Below, one piece after another: positions 37,429 to 46,895 of a stretch of 64,000 nucleotides of DNA (positions within the stretch are counted from its first letter, which is position 1; each line of letters opens with the position of its first letter). The stretch is taken from assembly GCF_900156745.1 (NCBI RefSeq), contig NZ_LT707065.1:4278001-4342000 (forward strand), in the 5' to 3' direction. Below the pieces are notes generated by a model. That model saw only the letters and a list, made by a program, of their open reading frames with translations. It had not been told where the DNA came from and ran no database searches. Position numbers and translations under genes: made by a program. Source of the DNA: Achromobacter sp. MFA1 R4. GTDB lineage: Bacteria; Pseudomonadota; Gammaproteobacteria; Burkholderiales; Burkholderiaceae_B.

Positions 37429-39645
37429 ATGAAAATTCGAACTCTTGCATGCATGGCAGCCGCGCTGCCGTGCTTCGGCGCCGTCCACGCCCAGACCGCC
37501 CCCCAGACCCCTTCCGCCACTACCGCCAGCCCGGTGACCTCGATGGACGCCATCCGCGTCGAGGCCAGCGCGGATGCGTCGGCCGGTGGCCTGTCGGCGC
37601 CCTTCGCGGGCGGGCAGGTGGCGCGCGGCGGCCGTGTCGGCATTCTGGGCACGGAAGATTTCATGGACACGCCGTTCAGCGTCACCAGCTATACGAACGA
37701 ACTGATCCAGGACCGTCAGGCCAAGAGCGTGGGGGATGTGCTGCAGAACGATGCGGGCGTGCGCGTGGCGCGCGGCTTCGGCAATTTCCAGGAGTCGTAC
37801 TTCATCCGCGGCTTCATCCTGAGCTCCGACGATGTGGCCTACAACGGCCTGTACAGCCTGCTGCCGCGCCAGTACATCGCCACCGAGCTGTTCGAGCGCG
37901 TGGAAGTGCTGCGCGGCGCGACGGCGTTCCTGACGGGCGCGACGCCTGGCGGCGGCGGTATTGGCGGTGTGATCAACCTGGTGCCCAAGCGCGCGCCCAA
38001 CGAACCGCTGACCCGCGTGACCACGGGTGTGTCGAGCGGCGGCCAGTTCCTGTTGTCCACGGACATCGCCCGCCGCTTCGGCCCGGACGACAGCACCGGG
38101 ATTCGCCTGAACGCAGCGCAGCGCAGCGGCGACACGGGCATCGACGATGAGCATTCCCGCACCAGCGTGGTGTCGCTGGGACTGGATTGGCGGTCAGCGG
38201 ATACGCGCCTGTCCGCCGACATCGGCTGGCAGGAAAACAAGCTCAAGCGCCCGCGGCCGAACGTGACCCTGGGCGCGGGCGTCACGACGGTGCCCGACGC
38301 CCCGGATGCCAGCTCCAATTACGCGCAGCCCTGGTCCTATTCCAATGAGCGCGACGTCTTCGGCACCGTGCGCGCCGAACACGATTTCAGCGACAGGCTG
38401 ACGGTATATGGCGCCTTCGGCATGCGCCGCAGCGATGAAGCCAACTCGTTGGGCAACATCACGCTCACCAATGGCAGCACCGGCGACGGGACCTTCTACC
38501 GCTTCGACAACACGCGCGAAGACAGCGTCAACACCGGTGAACTGGGCCTGCGCGCCAAGGCGCAGACCGGCCCCGTGGGCCACGAGATCGTCGTGTCCGC
38601 CTCCTTCTTCGACCTGAAGAAGAAGAACGCGTACGTGATGGACTTTCGCAACACGTTCCCCACGAACATCTACGATCCTATTTCCTACGACAAGCCTGCC
38701 TTCAGCGCTTCCGCGCTGCGCGGCAACGACCTGGACAACCCCGCGCTGCAGGGCCGCACGCGCCTGAGCAGCTACGCCATCGGCGACACGATGTCCTTCC
38801 TGGACGACAAGGTGCTGTTCACGGCCGGTATCCGCCATCAACGCATGTCGCAGCGCGACTACGCGTACAACACCGGCAATGAAAGCGGCGCCTACGACGC
38901 CAGCCACAACTCGCCGGCGTTTGGCCTGGTGGTCAAGGTCGCGCCCAGCGTTTCGCTGTACGCCAACTACATCGAAGCCCTGGTCGCCGGTCCGACCGCG
39001 CCCGCGACTGCAGGCGGCAAGCCGGTGCCCAACGTGGGCCAGAGCCTGCCGCCCTTCGTGTCCAAGCAGAAGGAAGTCGGCGTGAAGTTTGAGCGGGAAG
39101 GCCTGGGCGCCGGCCTGGCGTACTTCTCGACGGACAAGCCGCGCGCGGCCTACAACGCCAACAATGAGCTGACCAATTCGGGCAAGGACCGCCACCAAGG
39201 CGTGGAACTGACCGTGTTCGGCGAGCCCGTGCGCAGCGTGCGCCTGCTGGGCGGCCTGACGTGGCTGGACGCCAAGCAGGTTTCGACCGGCACGGCCTCG
39301 CTGGACGGCAACCGCGTCATCGGCGTGCCGCGCTTCCAGGCGAACATGGGCGTGGAATGGGATATCCCGGGCGTGGAAGGCCTGGCGATCGACGGCCGCG
39401 TGGTCTACACGGGCTCGTCCTATGCGAACGACGCCAACACGCTCAAGGTTCCCGGCTGGACCCGCTTTGACGCCGGCCTGCGCTACATGATGGACGTGGA
39501 CGGCCACGTCGTGACCCTGCGTGCCCGCGTGGACAACATCGCCAACCGCAACTACTGGTCGTCGGTGGGCGGTTATCCGGGCAACGGCTACCTCGTCCTG
39601 GGTGGCCCGCGCACGTTCTCGCTCTCGGCCAGCATGGACTTCTGA
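37429..39645 (+). CDS. TonB-dependent siderophore receptor
   Basis: 738-residue outer-membrane receptor importing a ferric siderophore with energy from TonB-ExbBD. A Sec signal (MKIRTLACMAAALPCFGAVHAQ) is followed by a plug domain with FMDTPFSVTSYTNELIQDRQAKSVGDVLQNDAGVRVARG and SYFIRGF, then a beta-barrel ending in FSLSASMDF, the terminal Phe needed for outer-membrane assembly. The mature N-terminus is short, so there is no STN signalling domain and no FecI/FecR-type regulation is expected. A Fur box lies upstream and an intrinsic terminator directly downstream. The siderophore is not identifiable. Confidence 0.93.
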   Translation: MKIRTLACMAAALPCFGAVHAQTAPQTPSATTASPVTSMDAIRVEASADASAGGLSAPFAGGQVARGGRVGILGTEDFMDTPFSVTSYTNELIQDRQAKSVGDVLQNDAGVRVARGFGNFQESYFIRGFILSSDDVAYNGLYSLLPRQYIATELFERVEVLRGATAFLTGATPGGGGIGGVINLVPKRAPNEPLTRVTTGVSSGGQFLLSTDIARRFGPDDSTGIRLNAAQRSGDTGIDDEHSRTSVVSLGLDWRSADTRLSADIGWQENKLKRPRPNVTLGAGVTTVPDAPDASSNYAQPWSYSNERDVFGTVRAEHDFSDRLTVYGAFGMRRSDEANSLGNITLTNGSTGDGTFYRFDNTREDSVNTGELGLRAKAQTGPVGHEIVVSASFFDLKKKNAYVMDFRNTFPTNIYDPISYDKPAFSASALRGNDLDNPALQGRTRLSSYAIGDTMSFLDDKVLFTAGIRHQRMSQRDYAYNTGNESGAYDASHNSPAFGLVVKVAPSVSLYANYIEALVAGPTAPATAGGKPVPNVGQSLPPFVSKQKEVGVKFEREGLGAGLAYFSTDKPRAAYNANNELTNSGKDRHQGVELTVFGEPVRSVRLLGGLTWLDAKQVSTGTASLDGNRVIGVPRFQANMGVEWDIPGVEGLAIDGRVVYTGSSYANDANTLKVPGWTRFDAGLRYMMDVDGHVVTLRARVDNIANRNYWSSVGGYPGNGYLVLGGPRTFSLSASMDF

Positions 39646-39684
39646 TCGATGCGGGCCTGGCCCGCACGCATCATCGCTTCACCG

Positions 39685-39711
39685 ATCCCGGCCCCGCGCC
39701 GGGATTTTTTT
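39685..39711 (+). terminator. Intrinsic terminator of the siderophore receptor gene
   Basis: Stem ATCCCGGC (39685-39692), loop CCCGC, stem GCCGGGAT (39698-39705), then a run of seven T (39705-39711). It lies 40 bases past the stop. Confidence 0.95.
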
Positions 39712-39738
39712 GCGTCGTCAGCGGGTGAGCGGCGCGCC

Positions 39739-40335
39739 TCACCACAACCACCCCCCGCGCGACAGGCTGGCTTCGCAGCTCTTGTACTGCGCCGTGAACT
39801 TCTCGGCGCGCGCCTGCACCTTTTGCGACACGGTCTTCAACCACGCTTTGCGGTCGTAGCTGCGGTTGCGGTAGCCGGTCCAGCCTTCGTGGTAGTTCAG
39901 GTACTGCCCGTAGGCGTCCCATTTCGAGATGCCGTTGATGCGCTGCGTCTTGCTCATGTACCAGCCCATGAAGTCCAGCGCGTCGGCAAAGTTGTCGCGG
40001 CTGGACGTCCACCCGCCCGCTTCGCGCTTGTAGTCGGCCCAGGTTTCATCCTTGGCCTGCGCATACCCATACGCCGAGCTCACGCGGCCCCACGGGATGA
40101 TGCCCAGGAAGTAATAGCGCGGCGGCAGCGCGTCATGCTTGAAGGAGGACTCCTGATACATCATGGCGATGGGCACCGGCACCGGCGCGCCCCATTTCTT
40201 CTGCACGTTCAGCGCCGCATCGTGCCATTCCGGCTTTTCGCGGAAGATGGCGCAGATATTGTCGGGGTTCGAAGGCGGCGCGGTGGCGCAGCCGGCTAGC
40301 GTCAGCAACAGCGTCGGCGGCAATAGCCGGATCAT
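39739..40335 (-). CDS. Lytic-transglycosylase-like (SLT-domain) lipoprotein
   Basis: 198-residue lipoprotein: signal MIRLLPPTLLLTLAGC with lipobox LAGC, then a soluble lysozyme-like domain. IAMMYQESSFK holds the catalytic-type Glu near residue 62, and SSAYGYAQAKDETW and NYHEGWTGYRNR are conserved substrate-cleft segments. It probably cuts peptidoglycan glycan strands from the outer-membrane side. The promoter region (40336-40482) contains a GAAACGTTTC palindrome (40430-40439) but no regulator is assignable. Confidence 0.82.
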   Translation of the reverse strand: MIRLLPPTLLLTLAGCATAPPSNPDNICAIFREKPEWHDAALNVQKKWGAPVPVPIAMMYQESSFKHDALPPRYYFLGIIPWGRVSSAYGYAQAKDETWADYKREAGGWTSSRDNFADALDFMGWYMSKTQRINGISKWDAYGQYLNYHEGWTGYRNRSYDRKAWLKTVSQKVQARAEKFTAQYKSCEASLSRGGWLW

Positions 40336-40482
40336 TGGCAGGCTTCCTCCAGGAAAAAATGCGCCAGGGCTTCCCCGGCCGTGGCGGCCGGGTCGCGGCC
40401 GAGTCGCGGCCGCGTGGGAGGATTGTATTGAAACGTTTCGTTATACAGGCCGCGCGCCGACCCTAAATCGCCGGACAGAGGC

Positions 40483-40517
40483 AAAAAAAACGGCCCCGGG
40501 CGTTTGCACCGGGGCCG
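40483..40517 (-). terminator. Intrinsic terminator of acnB
   Basis: Stem CGGCCCCGG (40491-40499) with CCGGGGCCG (40509-40517), 9-base loop; on the minus strand it is followed by eight T (A-run 40483-40490). Confidence 0.92.
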
Positions 40518-40552
40518 TCGTCAGGCCGTCAGGCCTGCGATGCGCGCAGCGA

Positions 40553-43144
40553 TCAGACTTCGATCACGTCGGCAACATCCTTGTAGTCGGCGATCTTGTC
40601 GAAGTTCAGGTACTGGTAGATCTGGTCGCCGCTCTTGTTGATGACGCCCATGTCGGCCATGTACTCGTCCTTGGTCGGGATGCGGCCAAGCTTGGAGCAG
40701 ATGGCGGCCAGTTCCGCCGAACCCAGGTACACGTTGGTGTTCTTGCCCAGGCGGTTCGGGAAGTTGCGGGTGCTGGTCGACATGACGGTGGCGCCTTCAC
40801 GCACCTGCGCCTGGTTGCCCATGCACAGCGAGCAGCCCGGCATTTCCGTGCGGGCGCCGGCGGTGCCGAAGACACCGTAGTGGCCTTCCTCGGTCAGTTG
40901 CGTGGCGTCCATCTTGGTCGGGGGAGCGACCCACAGCTTGACCGGGATGTCGCGCTTGCCTTCGAGCAGCTTGGAGGCGGCGCGGAAGTGGCCGATGTTG
41001 GTCATGCAGCTGCCGATGAACACTTCATCGATTTTGGCGCCGGCGACTTCCGACAGCGTCTTGACGTCGTCGGGGTCGTTCGGGCAGGCGACGATGGGTT
41101 CGTGCACGTCGGCCAGGTCGATCTCGATGACGGCGGCGTACTCGGCGTCGGCGTCCGGCTCCAGCAGCTTGGGATCAGCCAGCCAGGCTTCCATGGCCTT
41201 GATGCGGCGGCCCAGCGTGCGCTCGTCTTCGTAGCCGTTGGCGATCATCCACTTGAGCATCACGATGTTGCTGTTGATGTACTCGATGATCGGTTCCTTG
41301 TTCAGGCGCACCGAGCAGCCGGCGGCCGAACGTTCGGCGGAAGCGTCCGACAGTTCAAAGGCTTGTTCGACCTTCAGGTCGGGCAGGCCTTCGATTTCCA
41401 GGATGCGGCCGGAGAAGATGTTCTTCTTGCCCTGCTTGGCAACGGTCAGCAGGCCTTGCTTGATGGCGTACAGCGGAATGGCGTTGACCAGGTCGCGCAG
41501 GGTGACGCCGGGTTGCAGCTTGCCCTTGAAGCGGACCAGCACCGATTCCGGCATGTCCAGCGGCATGACGCCGGTGGCGGCGGCAAACGCCACCAGGCCC
41601 GAGCCGGCGGGGAAGGAGATGCCGATGGGGAAGCGGGTGTGCGAGTCGCCGCCGGTGCCAACGGTGTCGGGCAGCAGCATGCGGTTCAGCCACGAGTGGA
41701 TCACGCCGTCGCCCGGGCGCAGGGATACGCCGCCGCGGGTGCTGATGAACTCGGGCAGCGTGTGGTGCGTCTTGACGTCCACGGGCTTGGGGTAGGCGGC
41801 GGTGTGGCAGAACGACTGCATCACCAGGTCGGCCGAGAAGCCCAGGCAGGCCAGATCCTTGAGTTCGTCGCGGGTCATGGGGCCGGTGGTGTCCTGGCTC
41901 CCGACCGAGGTCATCTTCGGTTCGCAGTAGGTGCCCGGGCGGATGCCGCGGCCTTCCGGCAGGCCGCAGGCGCGGCCGACCATCTTCTGGGCCAGCGTGA
42001 AGCCGCGGCCGGAGTCGACCGGATCCTTGGGCAGGCGGAACAGCGTGGACGGCGCCAGGCCGAGGGCCTCGCGCGCCTTGGCGGTCAGGCCGCGGCCGAT
42101 GATCAGCGGAATGCGGCCGCCGGCGCGCACTTCGTCGAACAGCACGTCGGACTTGACTTCGAATTCGGCGATGACTTCACCGTTCTTGAGCGCCTTGCCT
42201 TCATAGGGACGCAGCTCGACCACGTCGCCCATTTCCATCTTGGACACGTCGAGTTCGATCGGCAGGGCGCCGGCGTCTTCCATGGTGTTGTAGAAGATCG
42301 GGGCGATCTTGTTGCCCAGGCACACGCCGCCAAAGCGCTTGTTCGGGACGAAGGGGATGTCTTCGCCGGTGAACCACAGCACCGAGTTGGTGGCCGACTT
42401 GCGCGACGAACCCGTGCCGACCACGTCGCCCACGTAGGCGACCAGGTGGCCCTTTTCCTTCAGGGATTCGATGAACTTGACCGGGCCGCGCTTGCCGTCT
42501 TCTTCGGGTTCGAACGCGGCGCCGTCGCGCTTGTTCTTGAGCATCGCCAGCGCGTGCATGGGGATGTCGGGACGGGTGGTGGCGTCGGGCGCGGGCGACA
42601 GGTCGTCGGTGTTGGTTTCACCGGGGACCTTGAAGACCGTGATGGTCAGGCTTTCCGGCAGTTCCGGACGGCTGGTGAACCATTCGGCGTCGGCCCAGCT
42701 TTGCAGCACGGACTTGGCGTTGGCGTTGCCCTTGTCAGCCTTTTCCTTGACGTCGTGGAAGGCGTCGAACATCAGCAGGGTCTTCTTGAGCGCATCGGCG
42801 GCGATGGTGCCGATTTCCGCATCGTCCAGCAGTTCGACCAGCGGGCCAATGTTGTAGCCGCCGAGCATCGTGCCCAGCAGTTCCGTCGCCTTGGCACGGC
42901 TGATCAGCGCACAAGCTTCCTTGCCCAGGGCCACGGCGGCCAGGTAGGAAGCCTTGACCTTGGCGGCGTCATCCACGCCGGCCGGCACGCGATGCGTCAG
43001 CAGCTCGACCAGGTTCTGTTCTTCGCCGGCGGGCGGGTTCTTCAGCAGTTCGATCAGTTCGGCGGTTTGTTTGGCCGTAAGGGGCAGCGGGGGGATCCCC
43101 AGAGCCGCGCGTTCGGCAACGTGTTGGCGGTAAGTATCCAGCAT
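40553..43144 (-). CDS. acnB: Aconitate hydratase B
   Basis: 863-residue [4Fe-4S] aconitase of the AcnB class, with the N-terminal HEAT-like domain ([30 protein letters not shown]) and the swivel domain before the catalytic core, the order opposite to AcnA. Cluster Cys lie in [17 protein letters not shown] and [32 protein letters not shown] is the substrate loop. The frame is open to 43216, but the ATG at 43144 begins the known N-terminus. It probably carries the main TCA flux; the same palindrome as in front of acnA lies 78 bases upstream. Confidence 0.97.
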   Translation of the reverse strand: MLDTYRQHVAERAALGIPPLPLTAKQTAELIELLKNPPAGEEQNLVELLTHRVPAGVDDAAKVKASYLAAVALGKEACALISRAKATELLGTMLGGYNIGPLVELLDDAEIGTIAADALKKTLLMFDAFHDVKEKADKGNANAKSVLQSWADAEWFTSRPELPESLTITVFKVPGETNTDDLSPAPDATTRPDIPMHALAMLKNKRDGAAFEPEEDGKRGPVKFIESLKEKGHLVAYVGDVVGTGSSRKSATNSVLWFTGEDIPFVPNKRFGGVCLGNKIAPIFYNTMEDAGALPIELDVSKMEMGDVVELRPYEGKALKNGEVIAEFEVKSDVLFDEVRAGGRIPLIIGRGLTAKAREALGLAPSTLFRLPKDPVDSGRGFTLAQKMVGRACGLPEGRGIRPGTYCEPKMTSVGSQDTTGPMTRDELKDLACLGFSADLVMQSFCHTAAYPKPVDVKTHHTLPEFISTRGGVSLRPGDGVIHSWLNRMLLPDTVGTGGDSHTRFPIGISFPAGSGLVAFAAATGVMPLDMPESVLVRFKGKLQPGVTLRDLVNAIPLYAIKQGLLTVAKQGKKNIFSGRILEIEGLPDLKVEQAFELSDASAERSAAGCSVRLNKEPIIEYINSNIVMLKWMIANGYEDERTLGRRIKAMEAWLADPKLLEPDADAEYAAVIEIDLADVHEPIVACPNDPDDVKTLSEVAGAKIDEVFIGSCMTNIGHFRAASKLLEGKRDIPVKLWVAPPTKMDATQLTEEGHYGVFGTAGARTEMPGCSLCMGNQAQVREGATVMSTSTRNFPNRLGKNTNVYLGSAELAAICSKLGRIPTKDEYMADMGVINKSGDQIYQYLNFDKIADYKDVADVIEV

Positions 43145-43221
43145 GTGAGGCCTGCTCAAAGTCGGGTTGGAAGAAGGGTTGTCGGCCGGAATTGTAGAAG
43201 CAAGTGGGGGCGGCAAGCAAA

Positions 43222-43246
43222 TGTCTTATATCTTATATAAGACTTG
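43222..43246. promoter_or_regulatory. Palindromic element upstream of acnB, identical to one upstream of acnA
   Basis: The second copy of the 25-base element with core TCTTATATAAGA, in the same orientation relative to acnB as the first copy is to acnA, 78 bases before the acnB ATG. The gap 43145-43364 contains nothing else I can name. Confidence 0.75.
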
Positions 43247-43364
43247 CTCGTTGCCGCTGTTGCTCGGGGGCGACGGCGCGGCCGGCGGGGCGCCGCGCAA
43301 AACGGCGGCCGCGCGGGCCGCCGGGGGATCAGGGCCTCCTGACCGGTTGGGGGCGGCCGGCCGC

Positions 43365-44267
43365 TCAGGGCGTGCTGGCGTCGTAGACCACGCCCACGCG
43401 GGCGAAATTGCCCCCGTACTGCTTGACGTCGACCTCGAAGGGCGCGCTGTCGCCGGGCGGCAGGCGTGGCAGCCGCAGCTCCTTGAACGTGGCGCCCGTG
43501 ATCTGGTCCTGGGCGTCGTACAGGCTGACCCACACGCGCACGGTTTCGACGTCGTCGGCGCTGTCGTTGCGAACCCGGCCGTGGACGGTCACGTACTTGT
43601 AACGGAAGCGGTAGCTGAAGTTCAGCGTGCCGGTGCCGATGCCGGCCTCGGTGTTTTCCACCGTCACGGCAAGCGCGGGCCTGGGGCCGGGCAGGGCGGC
43701 GCGTTTGGCCGGCAGCCAGTTCGTCTTGACTTCCGAATAGCGTTCCACGCGTCCGGTCAGCGCCACCGGCACGCGCTCGCCGGGGTACAGGTGGGTGGGC
43801 AGGGACCAGGACTGGCGCAGGTCGAGCTGGCGCGACCCGTCGAACACCGCGATTTCGGCGCGGGGCGACAGGGCAACGTACCGGTCGCTGGTGTTGACCA
43901 GTTCCGCATACAGGACGGGACGCTCGATTTCGTCAAGCAGCCGGCGCGGCGCCGACAGCTTGAGCGCGCCGGCGTCGAACAGGGCGAAATCCGGGTCCAG
44001 CAGCTCTTCGGTGGTCAGGCGCACGTGGTCGATGACGCGCGTATTGGCGGGGCTGACGCGCACGATGCGGGTGGCGGGCGGCTCGGCCGCCGGCGGCGCG
44101 GCGCTGGCCGTGACCGCGGCCCCGGACGGCTGGCGCGCGGGCCCGAGGGCCGTGTACTTCCAGGCGGCGTATCCGCCGGCGGCAAACAGGATCAGCGCCA
44201 GGCCGGCCAGGGCGGGCCGCGCCAGGCGCCGGGGCGTGCCGGGGGCAGCGTTCTGGTCAGCTTTCAC
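43365..44267 (-). CDS. Membrane-anchored protein of unknown function
   Basis: About 300 residues: one N-terminal hydrophobic helix (ARPALAGLALILFAAGGYAAWKY), a Pro/Ala-rich stretch, then beta-rich extracytoplasmic sequence with NTSDRYVALSPRAEIAVFDGSRQ and RVRNDSADDVETVRVWVSLYDAQDQITG, resembling FxLYD-type immunoglobulin-like domains. The GTG at 44267 overlaps the upstream gene by 11 bases, and that start is preferred over an in-frame ATG at 44303 further inside it. Its similar C-terminal pattern to the upstream protein suggests the two arose by duplication or act as a pair at the cell surface. Confidence 0.65.
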   Translation of the reverse strand: MKADQNAAPGTPRRLARPALAGLALILFAAGGYAAWKYTALGPARQPSGAAVTASAAPPAAEPPATRIVRVSPANTRVIDHVRLTTEELLDPDFALFDAGALKLSAPRRLLDEIERPVLYAELVNTSDRYVALSPRAEIAVFDGSRQLDLRQSWSLPTHLYPGERVPVALTGRVERYSEVKTNWLPAKRAALPGPRPALAVTVENTEAGIGTGTLNFSYRFRYKYVTVHGRVRNDSADDVETVRVWVSLYDAQDQITGATFKELRLPRLPPGDSAPFEVDVKQYGGNFARVGVVYDASTP

Positions 44268-45135
44268 TTTGCACCATGTAGTCGTAGGAGGCCACCTCGC
44301 CATCGCGCAGCATCTCGCAGCGCACGTCGAAGGACGTCAGCGCGTCCGGGGCCAGGGGGCTGGCCGTGGCGTAGCCGTTGCCCGTGCCGATCAGGCTGCC
44401 GTCGGCGCCGTACAGCATCACGGTGATCTGCGTGCTGCCGGCCGGGCTGGACCCCCGGTTGCGAATCAGGCCGACCAGACGGTAAGTGCCGTCATTGCGG
44501 ACCAGTTGCACCTTGCTGGCGGCCACGTCATTGTTCCTGCCGCGGGCGGGCGACGGCGTGCCGACCTGCAGGTCGTAGCGGCTGAACGCCTTGGCGGGCG
44601 CGGATATCGTCAGGGGGGTGTATTCGCCCGGCTCCAGCGAGCGGGCGGGCGCCGAGCCGGATACCGTCGCCAGCGACAGGTCGCCCTGGAAGAACGACGC
44701 CGTGACGCGCGGCACGTCGATCTTGCGGCCGGTCTCGTTGCGCACGATCATGACCAGTTGCGTGCGGCCGCGCGCCTTGATTTCCTGGACGTCGGTCAGC
44801 TTGACCCGCGCGGCGTCGATGGGCGGTTCCGCGCTGCGGCCGGGCGAGGGCGACGGGCGCGAGCCCAGCAACCCGACGGCCAGGGGAACCAGGACGCCGG
44901 CCACGATCGCCACCGAGATCGCCGCGACCGCGATGGGCTTCATGGGCGCGGAAGGCGGCTTCTGGATGTTGCGCAGGATCTTTTCCAGCCGCTGCGCGAC
45001 GTTGTCTTCGACCAGCGTGACCGCGTGGCAGTGGCTGCACTGGTATTCGTTGGTGTCCAGCTTGGTGAACTGGGCGCTGCCGCAGGTGGAGCAGGTCAGC
45101 GTCACCGTGTTGATCGTGGTCTGTTTGGGCGTCAT
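44257..45135 (-). CDS. Zinc-ribbon membrane protein of unknown function
   Basis: 292 residues. Residues about 15-36 form a cytoplasmic zinc ribbon (CSTCGS...CSHCH), followed by one membrane helix (about 68-92, IAVAAISVAIVAGVLVPLAVGLL) and a C-terminal extracytoplasmic part with two beta-rich repeats, VMIVRNETGRKIDVPRVTASFF and VGLIRNRGSSPAGSTQITVMLY, again FxLYD-like. It might sense or pass a signal across the membrane, but I cannot assign a function. It heads a two-gene unit with the gene at 43365, overlapping by 11 bases. Confidence 0.65.
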   Translation of the reverse strand: MTPKQTTINTVTLTCSTCGSAQFTKLDTNEYQCSHCHAVTLVEDNVAQRLEKILRNIQKPPSAPMKPIAVAAISVAIVAGVLVPLAVGLLGSRPSPSPGRSAEPPIDAARVKLTDVQEIKARGRTQLVMIVRNETGRKIDVPRVTASFFQGDLSLATVSGSAPARSLEPGEYTPLTISAPAKAFSRYDLQVGTPSPARGRNNDVAASKVQLVRNDGTYRLVGLIRNRGSSPAGSTQITVMLYGADGSLIGTGNGYATASPLAPDALTSFDVRCEMLRDGEVASYDYMVQSES

Positions 45136-45347
45136 TCTCGCGGGGCGGGCGTGCGGTCCCCAGGCGCGGGCCGGGATGGCGCGGCGGGGGCGGGCATGTC
45201 GGGCTAGCCGGGCGGCAAGGATAGCGGCGTCCCGATGTGGAGGCGGTGCGGGAGCGCATCAGCTTGTGACCAAATGTGTGCAATCGCCCCGTCCGTGCAA
45301 CCCCGATGCGGGGGCAAGGGGGCGTTTCGGTTGGCCCCCGCGGCCAG

Positions 45348-45356
45348 TGCTATGAT
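45348..45356 (+). promoter_or_regulatory. Extended -10 promoter for the TauE/SafE gene
   Basis: TGCTATGAT contains TGN plus TATGAT (5 of 6 matches). It is about 115 bases before the ATG. No good -35 is present, as is common for extended -10 promoters. Confidence 0.45.
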
Positions 45357-45372
45357 GCCCGGCGTCAAAAAT

Positions 45373-45396
45373 CCGTTAACCCGTTAACCCGTTACC
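45373..45396. repeat. Three tandem CCGTTAAC octamers
   Basis: CCGTTAAC, CCGTTAAC and CCGTTACC in direct succession, starting 17 bases after the TATGAT hexamer. They would lie in the 5' leader near the transcription start. Possible repeat-type operator or slippage site. Confidence 0.55.
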
Positions 45397-45470
45397 ACGC
45401 CGTCTCCCGTCGATCCGCTCACTGCCGCCCTGGCGCGCAGCCGGGCAGAGCCGAGGTCTGGCTCCCCCGC

Positions 45471-46235
45471 ATGAGCATCTATCAACATCTGCTGTTTCTG
45501 GCTTGCGTGGCGCTTGCCACCTATGCGCAGACGATGACCGGCTTTGCGTTCGGCCTGGTGCTGCTGGGCCTGTCGGGCGTGTTCCAGCTTGCCACCGTGT
45601 CCGAAGTGGCCAACGTGGTCAGCGTGCTGTCGCTGGCAAATGCCGCCGTGACGCTGCTGCGCGCCCGGCCGCAGGTGAACTGGTCCTTGCTGACGCCCGC
45701 CGCGATCAGCAGCCTGGCGGGTGTCGGGGTGGGCGTGGCCGCGTTGACATGGATCAGCGGGTCCATGGCGGTGCTGCTGCAGTTGCTCCTGGGCATCACC
45801 ATCCTGGCGTGCGCCATTTTGCTCGTGGCCCGCACCCAGCCGCTGGCGCAGCTTTCCTCCCGCGCTTCCAGCGTGTTCTTCGGCGGCGTGTCGGGGGTGC
45901 TGGGCGGCCTTTTTTCCAGCGCCGGCCCGCCCATGGTCTATCACCTGTACCGCCAGCCGCTGCCGCTGGCCACCATCCGCAACAGCCTGCTCATCCTGTT
46001 CTCGCTCAACGCCACGGTGCGCCTGGCGCTGGTGACGGGGCAGGGGGCTTTCACGGCGTCGTCGTTCTGGCTGAGCCTGCAGGCGCTGCCGATCGTCATC
46101 GGGGTGACGTGGTTTGCGCGGCGCTACAGCACCGAGAATTCGATGAAGACCGTCAAGCGCATGGTGTTCGTGCTGCTGCTGGCCGCCGGCCTGGGCCTGA
46201 TCGTGCCGGCGTCGAGGATCTTGACGGCGGGCTAG
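45471..46235 (+). CDS. TauE/SafE-family anion permease
   Basis: 254-residue inner-membrane protein with about seven to eight helices. The N-terminal CVALATYAQTMTGFAFGLVLLGLS and the internal VFFGGVSGVLGGLFSSAGPPMVYHLY are the two Gly-rich repeat halves typical of TauE/SafE exporters, which move sulfite, sulfoacetate or related organic anions. The substrate is unknown. The frame is open further upstream, but the ATG at 45471 begins the first helix. Confidence 0.85.
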   Translation: MSIYQHLLFLACVALATYAQTMTGFAFGLVLLGLSGVFQLATVSEVANVVSVLSLANAAVTLLRARPQVNWSLLTPAAISSLAGVGVGVAALTWISGSMAVLLQLLLGITILACAILLVARTQPLAQLSSRASSVFFGGVSGVLGGLFSSAGPPMVYHLYRQPLPLATIRNSLLILFSLNATVRLALVTGQGAFTASSFWLSLQALPIVIGVTWFARRYSTENSMKTVKRMVFVLLLAAGLGLIVPASRILTAG

Positions 46236-46288
46236 GTGCGGCGCAGCCCGGCGGGACGCGCAAAGGCGTGCGCCGCCGGCCTTCATGC

Positions 46289-46324
46289 AGGCAACACGCC
46301 AGGCAACACGCCAGGCAACACCCC
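46289..46324. repeat. Three tandem 12-base repeats
   Basis: AGGCAACACGCC, AGGCAACACGCC and AGGCAACACCCC, in the short gap between converging TauE/SafE and CBS genes, ending just before the CBS stop. Copy number may vary between strains. Confidence 0.65.
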
Positions 46325-46325
46325 G

Positions 46326-46766
46326 TCAGCCGCGTTCGCCCGTGATGTAGCGCTCGAGTTCGTGGATGATGAATTTCTGCTCGCTCATCACGTCCTTGAC
46401 CAGGTCGCCAATGGACAGCAGGCCGATGAGCTTGTCGTTCTCGATGACCGGCAGGTGGCGAAAGTGCCGTTCGGTCATCATGGCCATGCAGTGTTCCCGC
46501 GTATCCGAGGGGCTGACGTAATACACCGAGTCGGTCATGATGTCGCGCACCTTGGTCGTGCGCGATGACCGGTCCTGCAGCACGATCTTGCGCGCGTAAT
46601 CGCGTTCGGTCAGCATGCCCAGCACCACCTCGCCTTCCACCACCACCACCGCCCCGATGCTGCGGTCGGCCATCGTCTTGACGGCGTCGAACACCGACGA
46701 GTCCGGCGACACCGTCACGACGGCGTGATTGGCTTTTTCCCTGAGAAGCTCAGCAACTGTCTTCAC
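46326..46766 (-). CDS. Two-CBS-domain protein
   Basis: 146-residue protein consisting of a tandem CBS (Bateman) module: VSPDSSVFDAVKTMADRSIGAVVVVEGEVVLGMLTERDYARK and, after MTDSVYYVSPSDTREHCMAMMTERHFRHLPVIENDKLIGLLSIGDLVKD, a short helix. Such modules bind adenosine nucleotides (AMP, ATP, SAM) as sensors. No catalytic partner domain is fused. The gap upstream (46767-46895) is without clear features. Confidence 0.85.
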   Translation of the reverse strand: MKTVAELLREKANHAVVTVSPDSSVFDAVKTMADRSIGAVVVVEGEVVLGMLTERDYARKIVLQDRSSRTTKVRDIMTDSVYYVSPSDTREHCMAMMTERHFRHLPVIENDKLIGLLSIGDLVKDVMSEQKFIIHELERYITGERG

Positions 46767-46895
46767 GATGTGCTCCCGAATCGGTGACGAGGTTCTAACG
46801 TCCGCCCTGGCGCCGGACCGGAAATCCGGCCGGTTGCCGCCGCGTGACCATGCTCCATCCTAAGCCTGCCCGCGGCATTGCCGCAAGCGGGGCGG

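Larger units (their letters stand above)
45136..45470. other. 335-base intergenic region between divergent genes
   Basis: Separates the zinc-ribbon gene (minus) and the TauE/SafE gene (plus). The left part is GC-rich without visible signals. On the right are an extended -10 (TGCTATGAT at 45348-45356) and three tandem CCGTTAAC-type octamers (45373-45396). I see no gene or RNA. Confidence 0.6.

Noticed and set aside
40163-43240. 1025-codon open frame on the strand opposite acnB
   Set aside because: It mirrors acnB exactly, has low-complexity Gly/Arg/Val/Gln/His content and matches no family; it is a GC-bias shadow.
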